A stretch of DNA of 64,000 nucleotides from Betaproteobacteria bacterium (GTDB taxonomy: Bacteria; Pseudomonadota; Gammaproteobacteria; Burkholderiales; Rhodocyclaceae), in contig JACQAO010000070.1 of the NCBI GenBank assembly GCA_016194935.1, positions 1-64,000 of the forward strand, given 5' to 3'. A program made the translations under genes and the position numbers. Shown here one piece after another: positions 30,199 to 39,953 of the stretch. A model generated the notes under the pieces. That model worked only from the letters and a program-made list of their open reading frames with translations. It had not been told where the DNA came from and did no database searches. The number at the start of each line of letters is the position of its first letter. Positions within the stretch are counted from its first letter, which is position 1.

Positions 30199-31209
30199 TC
30201 AGTGCGACTTTACAAAACGGATAATGCTGTTTTCCTCAGTGCGCCTGACGCGCTGCACATGTTCCAGATAATTCAGGTGGGCGATGGCTTCGCCCATGGC
30301 AAACATTACCTGATGCGCGTCCGTCAACGGTCGGGAGAACAGTACCGGCAGCAATTCCGCCGCAGTCGCGGGGTGGTCCAGAGCGGCCAGCAGATCGTCG
30401 AAATGTTTCGCGTGATGTTTCTCCAGGGCGGTGATGCGCGCATGCAGGCCGTGAAACGGCTTGCCGTGCGAGGGCAGCACCAGCGTGTCTTGCGGCAGAT
30501 GTTTGAAGCGGGCGATTGAGTCGAGAAACAGGCCGAGCGGGTTGCCGTCCGGGTTCGCGGCCACCACGCTGACATTGGTGGTGATGCGCGGCAGCAGCAT
30601 ATCGCCGGCGATCAGCAACTTCAGCTCATCGCAGTAGAGTGCTGCGTGTTCGGGCGAATGTCCGTAGCCCATGATGACCCGCCAAATACGCCCGCCGATG
30701 ACGATCTCCTGATCGTCGATGAGGCGGCGGTAAGTGGCGGGAATTCCGGACAGGTTGCGCTGGTAGGCGTTGCCGCGTTCGCCCAGCGCAGCAACGCGCG
30801 CATCGTCGAGCCCGTGTTGGCGAAACAGCGCGAGCATGGCCGGAATGCCATAGCCGTCGATCTGCTCGCAGATCATGTGTGCGGTGAGGTACTCACCCTG
30901 GGTCGTCCACAGCGGCACGCCGGTTTCCTGCTCCAGCCAGCCGGCCAGGCCGAGATGGTCGGGGTGGCTGTGGGTAGCGATCAGGCGCCGTAACGGGTAG
31001 CTGGGCAGCAATTGCCGCCAGCAGTCTTTCACCTCGTTGCGGGCAATGCCGGTGTCCACCGCAGTCCAACCCGATCCGTCTTCGAGCAGCCAGAGATTGA
31101 TGTGGTCCAGCGCGAAAGGCAGGGGCATGCGCAGCCAGCGCACGCCGGGCGCGACTTCCAATGCTGTGCCGGGATCGGGGAGTTGCTCGAACGGATATGC
31201 TATAGACAT
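30199..31209 (-). CDS. Metallo-beta-lactamase-fold hydrolase
   Basis: A 336-residue protein with the two-metal motif THSHPDHLG (His80, His82, Asp84, His85), later GYGHSPEHAAL and LPSHGKPFHG, and a C-terminal helical extension typical of the MBL-fold proteins in fatty-acid/PHA gene neighbourhoods. ATG at 31209 (MSIAYPFEQL) is chosen over one 18 codons upstream. It precedes phaC by 20 bases. A thioester or lactone substrate is plausible but unproven. Confidence 0.85.
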   Translation of the reverse strand: MSIAYPFEQLPDPGTALEVAPGVRWLRMPLPFALDHINLWLLEDGSGWTAVDTGIARNEVKDCWRQLLPSYPLRRLIATHSHPDHLGLAGWLEQETGVPLWTTQGEYLTAHMICEQIDGYGIPAMLALFRQHGLDDARVAALGERGNAYQRNLSGIPATYRRLIDDQEIVIGGRIWRVIMGYGHSPEHAALYCDELKLLIAGDMLLPRITTNVSVVAANPDGNPLGLFLDSIARFKHLPQDTLVLPSHGKPFHGLHARITALEKHHAKHFDDLLAALDHPATAAELLPVLFSRPLTDAHQVMFAMGEAIAHLNYLEHVQRVRRTEENSIIRFVKSH

Positions 31210-31379
31210 TATGAAGGGGCGGTGGCCATTTGCCTTGAGGTGGGAAATCTGCTTAACTTCCACTGTGCTTCCACTGCGCTTTTATCGCGCGGTGCAGGCA
31301 GGAAAAATTCATTTTACCCGATGCAGGTCTGACTGCCGCACCATGCCGCAATGCAACACCCCGTAAGCAATAACCGTCA

Positions 31380-31826
31380 ATGAGAGCAGCCACTTTCACC
31401 ATCACCGAGTTGTCGCGCGAGTTCGACGTGACGCCGCGCACCATCCGCTACTACGAAGATCAGGGCTTGCTGTTCCCGCAGCGTTCCGGCCAGCAGCGCG
31501 TCTATTCCAAGCGCGACCGCACCCGCCTCAAGCTGGCCTTGCGCGGCAAGCGCCTGGGGCTGAGCCTGGCGGAAATCAAGGACGTGATCGACATGTACGA
31601 CACGGCGCGTAACGAAGGAGGGCAGTTGCTCAAGTTTCTTGCCGTGCTGGAACAGCGCCGCGCCGCGCTGGAACAGCAGCGTGAAGACATCTCGGCTCTG
31701 CTGGCCGAGATCAAGGGCTTCGAGCGGCAGTGCCGCGAGATTCTTGCAACCGAATCGCGTCAAGGCAAGCGCGTCACAGGCGGGCCGCCGCGCCGGGCAG
31801 TCAGGGCGACGGCGGCGCGTAGTTGA
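31380..31826 (+). CDS. liuR: MerR-family regulator of leucine/isovalerate degradation
   Basis: A 148-residue MerR protein with an N-terminal winged helix (FTITELSREFDVTPRTIRYYEDQGLL) and a long dimerisation helix. There is no cysteine metal site of the metal-responsive type. It sits directly upstream of the isovaleryl-CoA dehydrogenase gene. The intervening 87 bases contain a perfect palindrome within a promoter, as expected for LiuR, the known repressor of branched-chain amino acid degradation in proteobacteria. Confidence 0.88.
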   Translation: MRAATFTITELSREFDVTPRTIRYYEDQGLLFPQRSGQQRVYSKRDRTRLKLALRGKRLGLSLAEIKDVIDMYDTARNEGGQLLKFLAVLEQRRAALEQQREDISALLAEIKGFERQCREILATESRQGKRVTGGPPRRAVRATAARS

Positions 31827-31830
31827 CTAG

Positions 31831-31860
31831 TTGACGTTAACGTCAACGTCAACATACAAT
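31831..31860 (+). promoter_or_regulatory. liu operon promoter with LiuR-type palindrome
   Basis: A perfect 16-base palindrome TTGACGTTAACGTCAA lies at 31831-31846, followed by a further half-site CGTCAAC at 31847-31853. TTGACG (31831-31836) also serves as a -35 element with an 18-base spacer to TACAAT (31855-31860). An operator embedded in a slightly long spacer is the standard MerR-family design. The first gene starts 54 bases after the -10. Confidence 0.85.
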
Positions 31861-31913
31861 CTCGCCATCAATACCCGCGATAACTGCACGCACCCTACAC
31901 AGGAGAGCGCACC

Positions 31914-33074
31914 ATGATCGGACTGAATTTCGACCTCGGCGAAGACATCGACATGCTGCGCGACAGCGTCGCCCAGTTTTCCGCCAGGGAGATCGCGCCG
32001 CGCGCCGCACAAATTGATCGTGATAACGCGTTCCCTGCTGATCTGTGGAAAAAATTCGGCGCGCTGGGGGTGCTCGGCATGACCGTCGAAGAGGAATACG
32101 GCGGCTCGGGCATGGGCTACCTGGCGCATATCATCGCCATGGAGGAAATCTCGCGCGCCTCGGCCAGCGTGGGGCTGTCCTACGGCGCGCATTCAAATTT
32201 GTGCATCAACCAGTTGCGACGCAACGGCAGCGCGGCGCAAAAGAAAAAATACCTGCCCAAGCTGGTTTCCGGCGAGCATGTCGGCGCGCTTGCCATGTCT
32301 GAACCCAATGCAGGTTCCGACGTAGTGAGCATGAAACTGCGCGCCGATCTGAAGGGTGACCGAGGCGACAGATATGTGTTGAACGGCAGCAAGATGTGGA
32401 TCACCAATGGCGGCGATGCCGACACGCTGATCGTCTATGCCAGAACCGATCCGGGCATGACCGCCTTCATCGTCGAGAAGGGGATGAAAGGCTTCTCCTG
32501 CGGCAGCCATCTCGACAAGCTCGGCATGCGCGGCTCCAACACTTATCCGTTGTTTTTCGACGACTGCGAAGTACCGCTGGAGAACGTGCTGGGCGGCGTC
32601 AGCCAGGGCGTCAAGGTGCTGATGAGCGGCCTCGACTACGAGCGCGCAGTGCTGTCCGGCGGTCCGCTGGGCATCATGGCGGCCTGCATGGACGCGGTGC
32701 TTCCGTATATCCACGAACGCAAACAGTTCGGTCAGAGCATCGGTGAATTCCAGTTGATGCAAGGCAAGATGGCGGATATGTACTCGACCTGGCAGGCTAC
32801 GCGCGCTTATGTGTATGCGGTGGGCAAGGCCTGCGACCGGCAGGACCACAGCCGCACGTTGCGCAAGGATGCCGCCGGCGCCATTCTCTATTCCGCCGAG
32901 AAAGCCACCTGGATGGCCGGCGAGGCGATCCAGACCCTGGGCGGCAACGGCTACATCAACGACTACCCGACCGGCCGCCTGTGGCGCGACGCCAAGCTCT
33001 ACGAAATCGGCGCGGGTACTTCCGAGATCCGCAGGATGCTGATAGGCCGCGAACTCTACGCGGAGACCGCATGA
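31914..33074 (+). CDS. liuA: Isovaleryl-CoA dehydrogenase
   Basis: A flavoenzyme oxidising isovaleryl-CoA to 3-methylcrotonyl-CoA in leucine catabolism. The 386-residue protein has [11 protein letters not shown], the FAD segment [12 protein letters not shown] and [15 protein letters not shown]. The diagnostic glutamate is in [17 protein letters not shown], the position used by isovaleryl-CoA dehydrogenases. The alternative C-terminal position carries glycine ([11 protein letters not shown]). It is the first gene under the liu promoter. Confidence 0.94.
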   Translation: MIGLNFDLGEDIDMLRDSVAQFSAREIAPRAAQIDRDNAFPADLWKKFGALGVLGMTVEEEYGGSGMGYLAHIIAMEEISRASASVGLSYGAHSNLCINQLRRNGSAAQKKKYLPKLVSGEHVGALAMSEPNAGSDVVSMKLRADLKGDRGDRYVLNGSKMWITNGGDADTLIVYARTDPGMTAFIVEKGMKGFSCGSHLDKLGMRGSNTYPLFFDDCEVPLENVLGGVSQGVKVLMSGLDYERAVLSGGPLGIMAACMDAVLPYIHERKQFGQSIGEFQLMQGKMADMYSTWQATRAYVYAVGKACDRQDHSRTLRKDAAGAILYSAEKATWMAGEAIQTLGGNGYINDYPTGRLWRDAKLYEIGAGTSEIRRMLIGRELYAETA

Positions 33075-33601
33075 AGCCGGATACGGAGGCGTTGAAGCGT
33101 GAATGGCTGGCTGCGGCGCAAGGTATCCGCGACCAAGTAATGTCGCCGGATGTGCTGCCGGTGGAGGCGATGAAGGAATGCAGTGGCCTCGAACTATTCC
33201 AGAAAATGCTGCGCGGCGAGCTGCCGCCGCCACCTATTGCACTAACGCTGGACTTCACGCTGGTTGAGGCGGAGAAAGGACGGGTGGTGTTTCAGGGGCA
33301 TCCGGCGCGTGCTCACTACAACCCTATCGGTTCTGTGCACGGCGGTTATCACGCCACCCTGCTGGATTCTTGCGTTGCCTGTGCCGTGCAAAGCACGCTC
33401 GCGGCGGGCCAGGGCTATACCACCATTGAACTCAAGGTGAACTATTTGCGCGCGCTGACAGACGACGTGGGGCCGGTGCGCGCCGAAGGCAAGATTATCC
33501 ATGTCGGACGGCAGATTGGCACGGCCGAAGGCCGACTCTACGATGCTGCCGGTCGGCTATATGCTCACGCCACCACCACCTGTCTGATTTTTTCTCTCTG
33601 A
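33071..33601 (+). CDS. PaaI-family hotdog-fold thioesterase
   Basis: A 176-residue acyl-CoA thioesterase-like protein with the hotdog signature [23 protein letters not shown] (about 83-105) and a C-terminal [24 protein letters not shown] strand pair. It overlaps the dehydrogenase by ATGA, so it is coupled. It probably releases CoA from stalled acyl-CoA intermediates; the substrate is not defined. Confidence 0.88.
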   Translation: MKPDTEALKREWLAAAQGIRDQVMSPDVLPVEAMKECSGLELFQKMLRGELPPPPIALTLDFTLVEAEKGRVVFQGHPARAHYNPIGSVHGGYHATLLDSCVACAVQSTLAAGQGYTTIELKVNYLRALTDDVGPVRAEGKIIHVGRQIGTAEGRLYDAAGRLYAHATTTCLIFSL

Positions 33602-33612
33602 TGGAGTTGAAC

Positions 33613-34812
33613 ATGCATAACGATCCCGTCGTCATCGTCTCCGCTGTCCGCACTCCGCTGGGCGGCTTCATGGGTGACTTGGCGCCCCTGACTTGCGCGC
33701 AGATCGGCAGCGTCGCCATCCGCGCCGCTGTCGAGCGCGCCGGCCTCGCGCCCGAGCAGGTGGAAGAGGTCATCATGGGTTGCGTGCTGTCCGCCGGCCA
33801 GGGCCAGGCGCCGGCGCGACAGGCGGCTTTGGGCGCTGGCCTGCCGCTGGCGACGGCTTGTACTACGGTCAACAAAATCTGCGGCTCGGGCATGCGCGCC
33901 ATGATGTTTGCCAACGACATGCTGCTGGCCGGCGGCAGCACTGTCATGGTGGCCGGCGGCATGGAGTCGATGAGCAACGCACCCTATCTGCTGCCCAAGG
34001 CGCGTGGCGGCTATCGCATGGGTCACGGCAATATTCTCGACCATATGACCCTGGATGGCCTTGAAGACGCCTACAACAGGGACGAGAGAGGCGGTGGCCG
34101 CTCGATGGGAACCTTTGGCGAGGACTGCGCTGCGAAGTACCAATTTACTCGCGCGCAGCAGGACGCCTTCGCCGTAAGCTCGGTGACCCGCGCGCAACAG
34201 GCCACCGCCGACGGCAGCTTCGCCTGGGAGATCGTTCCGGTCAGCGTGCCGTCGAAAACAGGTGATGTGACGGTCGACACCGACGAAGGGCCGCGCAAGA
34301 TCAAGATTGAGAAAATTCCGCTGCTGAAACCGGCCTTCAAGAAGGACGGTACGGTCACCGCCGCCAGTTCCAGTTCCATCAACGACGGCGCGGCGGCACT
34401 GGTGATGATGCGCCAGTCGACTGCCGACAAGCTGGGCTTGAAAGCCCTGGCCAGAGTTGTCGGACACAGCACCCACTCCCAGGCGCCGGGCTGGTTCACC
34501 ACCGCTCCGGTCGGCGCGATCACCAAGTTGTACGCAAAAACCGGTTGGAAAACCGCCGACGTCGACCTCTTCGAAATCAACGAGGCCTTCGCCGTGGTGC
34601 CGATGGCGGCGATGCAGGAACACGCCATCCCTCACGAAAAAATCAATGTCCACGGCGGCGCTTGCGCGCTGGGCCATCCCATCGGCGCTTCCGGCGCGCG
34701 CATCGTCGTCACGCTGATCGGCGCCTTGCGCAAACACGGCGGCAAACGCGGCGTCGCCAGCCTGTGCATCGGCGGCGGCGAGGCGACCGCCTTGGCCATC
34801 GAGTTGATTTGA
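33613..34812 (+). CDS. Acetyl-CoA C-acetyltransferase (thiolase)
   Basis: A 399-residue thiolase with nucleophilic Cys90 (VNKICGSGM), [25 protein letters not shown] and a final CIGGGEATA. It can cleave acetoacetyl-CoA from leucine breakdown or condense acetyl-CoA for PHA. ATG at 33613 ([10 protein letters not shown]) is chosen because GGAG lies 7 bases before it; an earlier ATG at 33601 overlaps the previous stop. Confidence 0.93.
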   Translation: MHNDPVVIVSAVRTPLGGFMGDLAPLTCAQIGSVAIRAAVERAGLAPEQVEEVIMGCVLSAGQGQAPARQAALGAGLPLATACTTVNKICGSGMRAMMFANDMLLAGGSTVMVAGGMESMSNAPYLLPKARGGYRMGHGNILDHMTLDGLEDAYNRDERGGGRSMGTFGEDCAAKYQFTRAQQDAFAVSSVTRAQQATADGSFAWEIVPVSVPSKTGDVTVDTDEGPRKIKIEKIPLLKPAFKKDGTVTAASSSSINDGAAALVMMRQSTADKLGLKALARVVGHSTHSQAPGWFTTAPVGAITKLYAKTGWKTADVDLFEINEAFAVVPMAAMQEHAIPHEKINVHGGACALGHPIGASGARIVVTLIGALRKHGGKRGVASLCIGGGEATALAIELI

Positions 34813-34825
34813 AATACACGCGTCC

Positions 34826-35956
34826 ATGATCCTCAGTCAGGAACAGCAAATGATCCGCGCCGCCATGCGCGAATTCGCCCGCGAGCGGCTGGCGCCGTTC
34901 GCTGCGGAGTGGGATCGCCATTGCACCTTTCCGCATGAAGCATTGCGGCAACTTGCTGCGCTCGGCGCTTATGGCATGACCGTGCCGGAAGCCTGGGGCG
35001 GCGCCGGCATGGATACTCTTTCGTTGGCGCTGGCGCTGGAGGAAATCGCCGCCGGCGACGGCGCGACATCCACCATCATCAGCGTGCAAAACTCGGTGGT
35101 GTGCGGGCCGCTGCTGGCTTTCGGCAATGAGACGCAGAAAGAAAAATTTCTCAGACCTTTGGCTTCTGGCGAGAAGTTGGGTTGCTTCTGCCTGACCGAA
35201 CCCCAGGCCGGTTCGGATGCCGCCGCCATCCGTTGCTCAGCGGTAAAGGAAGGCAACGAGTGGATACTGAACGGCGTCAAGCAGTTCATCACCTCGGGCA
35301 AGAACGCCCAGGTCGCCATCGTCTTCGCCGTCACCGACCGGAGTGCCGGCAAGAAAGGCATCTCGGCCTTCATCGTGCCAACCGACACGCCGGGCTATAT
35401 CGTTGCGCGCATCGAAGAGAAGCTCGGCCAGCATGCCTCGGACACGGCGCAGATCCTCTTCGAGAACTGCCGCGTGCCGGCAGGGAACCTGCTGGGACAG
35501 GAAGGCGAAGGCTACCGTATCGCCCTCGCCAACCTGGAGGCGGGGCGCATCGGCATTGCCGCCCAGGCGGTGGGCATGGCGCGCGCGGCTTTCGAGGCGG
35601 CATTGAAATATGCTCACGAGCGCGAGAGTTTCGGCAAGCCGCTGTTCGAACACCAGGCGGTGAACTTCCGCCTCGCCGACATGGCGACGCAAATCGAAGC
35701 GGCGCGGCAACTGGTGCATCATGCCGCCAGCCTGCGCGATGCCGGTCAACCCTGCCTGAAGGAAGCCTCGATGGCCAAGCTGTTCGCTTCCGAGATGGCC
35801 GAGAAAATCTGCTCCGACGCCATCCAGATACACGGCGGCTACGGCTATGTCGCAGACTTCCCCGTCGAACGCATCTACCGCGACGTGCGCGTCTGCCAAA
35901 TCTACGAAGGCGCATCCGACATCCAGCGGCTGGTAATTGGCCGCGCGCTGCTATAA
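34826..35956 (+). CDS. Acyl-CoA dehydrogenase (short/branched-chain type)
   Basis: A 376-residue flavoenzyme with [15 protein letters not shown], the FAD/substrate region [13 protein letters not shown] and the catalytic glutamate at the usual C-terminal place ([17 protein letters not shown]). That differs from the isovaleryl-CoA enzyme in the same operon, so it probably acts on a straight or 2-methyl short-chain acyl-CoA. Its stop codon abuts the left inverted repeat of the DUF559 unit. Confidence 0.92.
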   Translation: MILSQEQQMIRAAMREFARERLAPFAAEWDRHCTFPHEALRQLAALGAYGMTVPEAWGGAGMDTLSLALALEEIAAGDGATSTIISVQNSVVCGPLLAFGNETQKEKFLRPLASGEKLGCFCLTEPQAGSDAAAIRCSAVKEGNEWILNGVKQFITSGKNAQVAIVFAVTDRSAGKKGISAFIVPTDTPGYIVARIEEKLGQHASDTAQILFENCRVPAGNLLGQEGEGYRIALANLEAGRIGIAAQAVGMARAAFEAALKYAHERESFGKPLFEHQAVNFRLADMATQIEAARQLVHHAASLRDAGQPCLKEASMAKLFASEMAEKICSDAIQIHGGYGYVADFPVERIYRDVRVCQIYEGASDIQRLVIGRALL

Positions 35957-35995
35957 CCCCCCCTTAGAAAAAGGGGGGTCGGGGGGGATTTCAAA
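35957..35995 (+). repeat. Left terminal inverted repeat of the DUF559 unit
   Basis: A C-run, TTAGAAAAA, G-run hairpin followed by TC, a second G-run and ATTTCAAA. Its reverse complement closely matches the right repeat at 36415-36450. Two more partial copies of the GGGGGATTTCAA part follow directly at about 35996-36014 and 36015-36034. The repeat begins at the base after the acyl-CoA dehydrogenase stop. Confidence 0.85.
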
Positions 35996-36059
35996 GGGGC
36001 CGGGGGATTTCAAAGGGGGGCAGGGGGGATTTCAACCCCGACTGAGAGAGGAGCAAACA

Positions 36060-36458
36060 ATGCTGCCCTACCGCAGCGACCTGAAACAAACAGCCAGAAA
36101 ACTGCGCACCAACATGACCGACGCGGAACGACTGTTATGGTCCCGCCTGCGAGGCAAACAAATTCTTGGCGTACAGTTTTACCGGCAGAAACCGGTTGGC
36201 TGCTATATCGTGGATTTTCATGCACCGGCGGCGAAGCTGGTTGTCGAAGTGGACGGTTCGCAGCATTTCGAAGTGTCCGAGCAACTGAAGGATCGCAAGC
36301 GGGACGCATACCTCGAGTCACTGAATCTGCAAGTCCTGCGTTTTGATAATCTGCAAGTGATGAAGGAGACCGAAGCCGTGCTTGAAACGATTTATGGGGT
36401 GGTTGAGGTGCGGATGAAATCCCCCCTGGCCCCCCTTTTTCCAAGGGGGGAGTTATGA
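36060..36458 (+). CDS. DUF559 (Vsr-like) endonuclease-domain protein
   Basis: A 132-residue protein. LPYRSDLKQTARKLRTNMT and AERLLWSRLRGKQ precede the nuclease core YIVDFHAPAAKLVVEVDGSQH with acidic residues D52, E63 and D65, as in the PD-(D/E)XK/Vsr-like fold of PF04480. ATG at 36060 follows GAGAGAGGAGCAAACA. Its last 14 residues ([14 protein letters not shown]) are encoded by the right terminal repeat. The stop overlaps the next gene as ATGA. It is unrelated in function to the liu operon around it and is probably an inserted unit. Confidence 0.88.
   Translation: MLPYRSDLKQTARKLRTNMTDAERLLWSRLRGKQILGVQFYRQKPVGCYIVDFHAPAAKLVVEVDGSQHFEVSEQLKDRKRDAYLESLNLQVLRFDNLQVMKETEAVLETIYGVVEVRMKSPLAPLFPRGEL
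36415..36450 (-). repeat. Right terminal inverted repeat of the DUF559 unit
   Basis: TGAAAT, C-run, TGG, C-run, TTTTTCCAA, G-run. Read in reverse complement it matches the left repeat at 35957-35995 apart from TTAG/TTGG and TC/CC-type differences. It is translated as the C-terminal tail of the DUF559 protein, and its last G-run forms a Shine-Dalgarno-like site (GGGGGGAGTT) just before the next ATG. Confidence 0.85.
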
Positions 36459-37057
36459 GTAATCCGATAGTGTTCTATTTCGATTTTTCCTCGCCCTATT
36501 CCTACCTCGCCGGCGAGTTGATCGACGCGCTGGCGGCGAAATACGGGCGCACGGTTGACTGGCGGCCAATGCTGCTGGGCGCTATTTTCAAGGTTACTGG
36601 CTCAGTGCCGTTGGTGCAGATTCCCGTCAAGGGCGAGTATTCGCTGCGCGATTTCTCGCGCTCTGCACGCTTCCATAATCTGCCGTTCAAGTTTCCGGAA
36701 AAATTTCCGCTGGCCGCTTTGTCTGCGGCGCGCGCTTATTATTGGCTGTTTGAACAGGATGGCGATCTGGCGCGGCGCTTCGCCCAAGCCGTGTTTCGTG
36801 CCTACTGGGTGGATGGCCGCGACATTTCCGATCTGGCGGTGGTGCAGGACATTGCCGCCAAACTCGGCATCGACCAGGACGCCTTGGCAGAGGCAGTGGC
36901 GAAACCAGAGATCAAGGAGCGGCTGAAGCAGGAGACCGACGGCGCCATCGCCAAGGGCATATTCGGCGCTCCTTACTTGATCGTCGACGGGGAGCCTTTC
37001 TGGGGCGTCGACCGCCTGCCGCAGCTTGAGCAATGGTTGAAAACCGGAGGATTCTGA
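36455..37057 (+). CDS. 2-hydroxychromene-2-carboxylate isomerase-like (DsbA/GST-kappa fold) protein
   Basis: A 200-residue thioredoxin-fold protein with [18 protein letters not shown] at the N terminus (the serine of SPYSY replaces a redox CXXC) and the late [21 protein letters not shown]. The family includes naphthalene-pathway isomerases and GST-kappa. Related genes recur inside betaproteobacterial liu operons with unknown role. Its ATG overlaps the DUF559 stop and its ribosome site comes from the terminal repeat. Confidence 0.88.
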   Translation: MSNPIVFYFDFSSPYSYLAGELIDALAAKYGRTVDWRPMLLGAIFKVTGSVPLVQIPVKGEYSLRDFSRSARFHNLPFKFPEKFPLAALSAARAYYWLFEQDGDLARRFAQAVFRAYWVDGRDISDLAVVQDIAAKLGIDQDALAEAVAKPEIKERLKQETDGAIAKGIFGAPYLIVDGEPFWGVDRLPQLEQWLKTGGF

Positions 37058-37064
37058 AAATTCC

Positions 37065-38672
37065 ATGAGCATCCTGAAATCCCAACTTAATCCGCGCTCC
37101 GAAGAGTTCCAGGCCAACGCCGCCGCCATGCGCGCGCTGGTGGACGATCTGCGCGACAAGACGGAAGCCGTTGCTCGTGGCGTCTCCGAAGAAGCGCGCA
37201 ACAAGCATGTGGCGCGCGGCAAGCTGTTGCCGCGCGACCGTGTCGATGCGCTGCTCGATCCCGGCACGCCGTTCCTGGAATTTTCGGCGCTGGCGGCGCA
37301 CGGCATGTACCACGGCGAAGTACCTGCGGCTGGCCTCATCACCGGCATTGGCCGGATCAATGGCGTCGAATGCGTGATCGTCGCCAACGACGCCACGGTC
37401 AAGGGCGGCACTTACTTTCCGTTGACGGTGAAAAAACATTTGCGCGCCCAGGAGATCGCCCAGCAGAATCGCCTGCCCTGCATCTACCTGGTCGACTCCG
37501 GCGGCGCCAACTTGCCGATGCAGGACGAGGTGTTCCCGGATCGTGACCACTTCGGACGGATTTTCTACAACCAGGCCAACCTCTCGGCGCAGGGCATCCC
37601 GCAGATCGCTGTGGTGATGGGTTCGTGCACAGCAGGCGGGGCGTATGTGCCGGCGATGTCGGACGAGGCCGTGATTGTCCGCAACCAGGGCACCATATTT
37701 CTCGGCGGCCCACCGTTGGTCAAGGCTGCCACCGGCGAAGTGGTGACGGCGGAAGACTTGGGCGGCGGCGACGTGCATACGCGCATCTCCGGGGTCGCCG
37801 ACCACCTGGCCGAGAGCGACCCGCATGCCTTGTCGATTTGCCGGCGCATTGTTGCTAACCTCAACTGGAAAAAATCTGCCGCTCTCGACCTGACCGCGCC
37901 CAGTGAGCCGCTCTACAACCCGGCAGAGATTTACGGGGTGATTCCCGGCGACACTAAAAAACCCTATGACGTTCGGGAAATCATCGCGCGGCTGGTGGAC
38001 GGCAGCGAGTTCGACGAATTCAAGGCGCGCTATGGCGCCACGCTGGTGACCGGTTTCGCGCGGCTGTATGGTTATCTGATCGGCATCGTCGCCAACAACG
38101 GCATCCTGTTTTCCGAGTCGGCGCAGAAGGGCGCGCACTTTATCCAGTTGTGCGCACAGCGCGGCATCCCGCTGGTGTTTTTGCAGAACATCACCGGCTT
38201 CATGGTGGGCCGCAAATACGAGAACGGCGGCATCGCCAAAGACGGCGCCAAGATGGTGACCGCCGTAGCGACGGCGCAGGTGCCGAAATTCACCGTGATC
38301 ATCGGCGGCAGCTTCGGCGCCGGCAATTACGGCATGTGTGGCCGCGCCTACAGCCCGCGCCAGTTATGGGTCTGGCCGAATGCACGGATCAGCGTGATGG
38401 GCGGCGAACAGGCGGCCAGCGTGCTGGCCACCGTCAAGCGCGACGGCATGGAGGCCGCCGGTAAATCCTGGAGCAAGGAAGAGGAGGAAGATTTCAAAGC
38501 GCCCATCCGCAACCAGTACGAAAGCCAGGGTCATCCCTACTACGCCAGTGCGCGCCTGTGGGACGATGGCGTGATTGACCCGGCACAGACACGCCGGGCG
38601 CTGGGTCTGGGGCTGTCAGCGGCGCTCAACGCGCCGATTGAGAAAACCACTTTCGGCGTATTTAGAATGTAG
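37065..38672 (+). CDS. liuB: 3-Methylcrotonyl-CoA carboxylase, beta (carboxyltransferase) subunit
   Basis: Transfers carboxyl from biotin to 3-methylcrotonyl-CoA, giving 3-methylglutaconyl-CoA. The 535-residue protein carries typical crotonase-fold carboxyltransferase features: [52 protein letters not shown] and [16 protein letters not shown]. The biotin-bearing partner is encoded three genes downstream. Confidence 0.95.
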   Translation: MSILKSQLNPRSEEFQANAAAMRALVDDLRDKTEAVARGVSEEARNKHVARGKLLPRDRVDALLDPGTPFLEFSALAAHGMYHGEVPAAGLITGIGRINGVECVIVANDATVKGGTYFPLTVKKHLRAQEIAQQNRLPCIYLVDSGGANLPMQDEVFPDRDHFGRIFYNQANLSAQGIPQIAVVMGSCTAGGAYVPAMSDEAVIVRNQGTIFLGGPPLVKAATGEVVTAEDLGGGDVHTRISGVADHLAESDPHALSICRRIVANLNWKKSAALDLTAPSEPLYNPAEIYGVIPGDTKKPYDVREIIARLVDGSEFDEFKARYGATLVTGFARLYGYLIGIVANNGILFSESAQKGAHFIQLCAQRGIPLVFLQNITGFMVGRKYENGGIAKDGAKMVTAVATAQVPKFTVIIGGSFGAGNYGMCGRAYSPRQLWVWPNARISVMGGEQAASVLATVKRDGMEAAGKSWSKEEEEDFKAPIRNQYESQGHPYYASARLWDDGVIDPAQTRRALGLGLSAALNAPIEKTTFGVFRM

Positions 38673-38682
38673 GGGCGAAATT

Positions 38683-39471
38683 ATGTACCAAAATATTCTC
38701 ACCGAAGTCGACGGCGGCGTCGGCATCGTCACTCTAAATCGTCCCGAACAGCACAACGCTTTCGACGATGTGCTGATCGCCGAGCTGATTGACGCCATCG
38801 GCATGATGGAGAGCGACGAGGCGGTGCGCGTGCTGGTAATTTCCAGCACCGGCAAAAGTTTCTGCGCCGGCGCTGATCTCAACTGGATGAAACGCGCCGC
38901 CGATTTTTCTGCGGAAGACAGCCTGCGCGATGCGCGCGCATTGGCCGAGATGTTGCGTTGCCTGGCGCAGATCGGCAAGCCGAGCGTGGCGCGCGTGCAG
39001 GGGCCGGCATATGGCGGCGGGGTCGGTCTGGTGGCGGCCTGTGACATCGCCATCGCCACTTACGACGCACACTTCGCCCTGTCCGAAGTCAAGCTCGGCA
39101 TCATCCCGGCGGTGATCAGCCCGCATGTTATCGCCGCCATCGGCGAGCGCCATGCGCGCCGCTATATGCTGACGGCGGAGCGATTCTCGGCGGCGGAAGC
39201 CTACCGCATCGGCCTGCTGCACGAGATCGTGCCGGACGCCGAAGCACTCGACACCGCCATCGGCGAAATCGTCGAAGCCCTGCTGCACAATAGCCCCAAC
39301 GCGCTGGGCGAGTGCAAAGAACTGGTGCGCAGTGTGAGCGGCAGGCAGATCACCTCTCAACTGATCGAAGAAACGGCGCAGCGCATTGCCGGCATCCGCG
39401 CCACCGGCGAGGCCAGGGAAGGTATGAGCGCCTTCCTGGAGAAGCGCAAACCAAACTGGTGGATAGCATGA
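38683..39471 (+). CDS. liuC: Methylglutaconyl-CoA hydratase (enoyl-CoA hydratase family)
   Basis: Hydrates 3-methylglutaconyl-CoA to HMG-CoA. The 262-residue crotonase-fold protein has NRPEQHNAFDD, the oxyanion segment SFCAGADLNWMKRAADFS (ADLNWMK is typical of this subgroup) and YGGGVGLVAACDIAIA. It lies between the two carboxylase subunit genes. ATG at 38683 follows GGGGCGAAATT; a longer upstream reading is out of register with the family. Confidence 0.92.
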   Translation: MYQNILTEVDGGVGIVTLNRPEQHNAFDDVLIAELIDAIGMMESDEAVRVLVISSTGKSFCAGADLNWMKRAADFSAEDSLRDARALAEMLRCLAQIGKPSVARVQGPAYGGGVGLVAACDIAIATYDAHFALSEVKLGIIPAVISPHVIAAIGERHARRYMLTAERFSAAEAYRIGLLHEIVPDAEALDTAIGEIVEALLHNSPNALGECKELVRSVSGRQITSQLIEETAQRIAGIRATGEAREGMSAFLEKRKPNWWIA

Positions 39472-39953
39472 GTCAGACGAACCCTGTCATTGCGCTGGAT
39501 ACGGCCACGCTCATCGACGGCACGCGCGATGTGCGCTTCAGCAGCCGCTACGCGGCCCTCGGCCCGCTGCTGGGGCTGACGCATCTGGGTGTGTCTTACG
39601 ACATCATCGCGCCGGGACATCGGATCTGCCCTTTCCACAATCACCATGCCAACGACGAGTTTTATGTCGTGCTGGAGGGCCACGGTACCTACCGCACTGC
39701 GCAGGGTGAATATCCGGTGGGGCCTGGCGACGTGATCGGCGCGCCGGCGGGTGGCCGTGAAACTGCGCACCAGATCATCAACACCGGCACGACGGATTTG
39801 CGCGTCCTGGTGGCGAGTACCATGCGCGAACCGGATGTTTGCGAATACCCTGACTCCGACAAGTTCGCTGTCATGGCGGGGCCGGACGGTCAGCGCCGGT
39901 TTCGCCACATCGGTCGCTGCAAGGATGCTGCCGACTACTATGAAGGCGAATAA
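39468..39953 (+). CDS. Cupin-domain protein in the liu operon
   Basis: A 161-residue single-cupin protein with metal-ligand motif 1 CPFHNHHANDEFYVVLEGHG and motif 2 PGDVIGAPAGGRETAHQIIN. It overlaps liuC by ATGA and the carboxylase alpha gene by 14 bases, so it is firmly part of the operon. Cupins are not part of the standard pathway; a regulatory or isomerase role is unknown. Confidence 0.85.
   Translation: MSQTNPVIALDTATLIDGTRDVRFSSRYAALGPLLGLTHLGVSYDIIAPGHRICPFHNHHANDEFYVVLEGHGTYRTAQGEYPVGPGDVIGAPAGGRETAHQIINTGTTDLRVLVASTMREPDVCEYPDSDKFAVMAGPDGQRRFRHIGRCKDAADYYEGE

Noticed and set aside
33565-34827. 420-codon open frame on the minus strand
   Set aside because: It is antisense to the thiolase gene and shows no motif.
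35937-36059. Upstream start for the DUF559 gene
   Set aside because: The longer frame would translate the G-rich inverted repeat; ATG at 36060 has a good ribosome site and family match.
36912-38138. 408-codon open frame on the minus strand
   Set aside because: It lies opposite liuB and has no recognisable domain; composition is Arg/Gly/Val-rich as in shadow frames.
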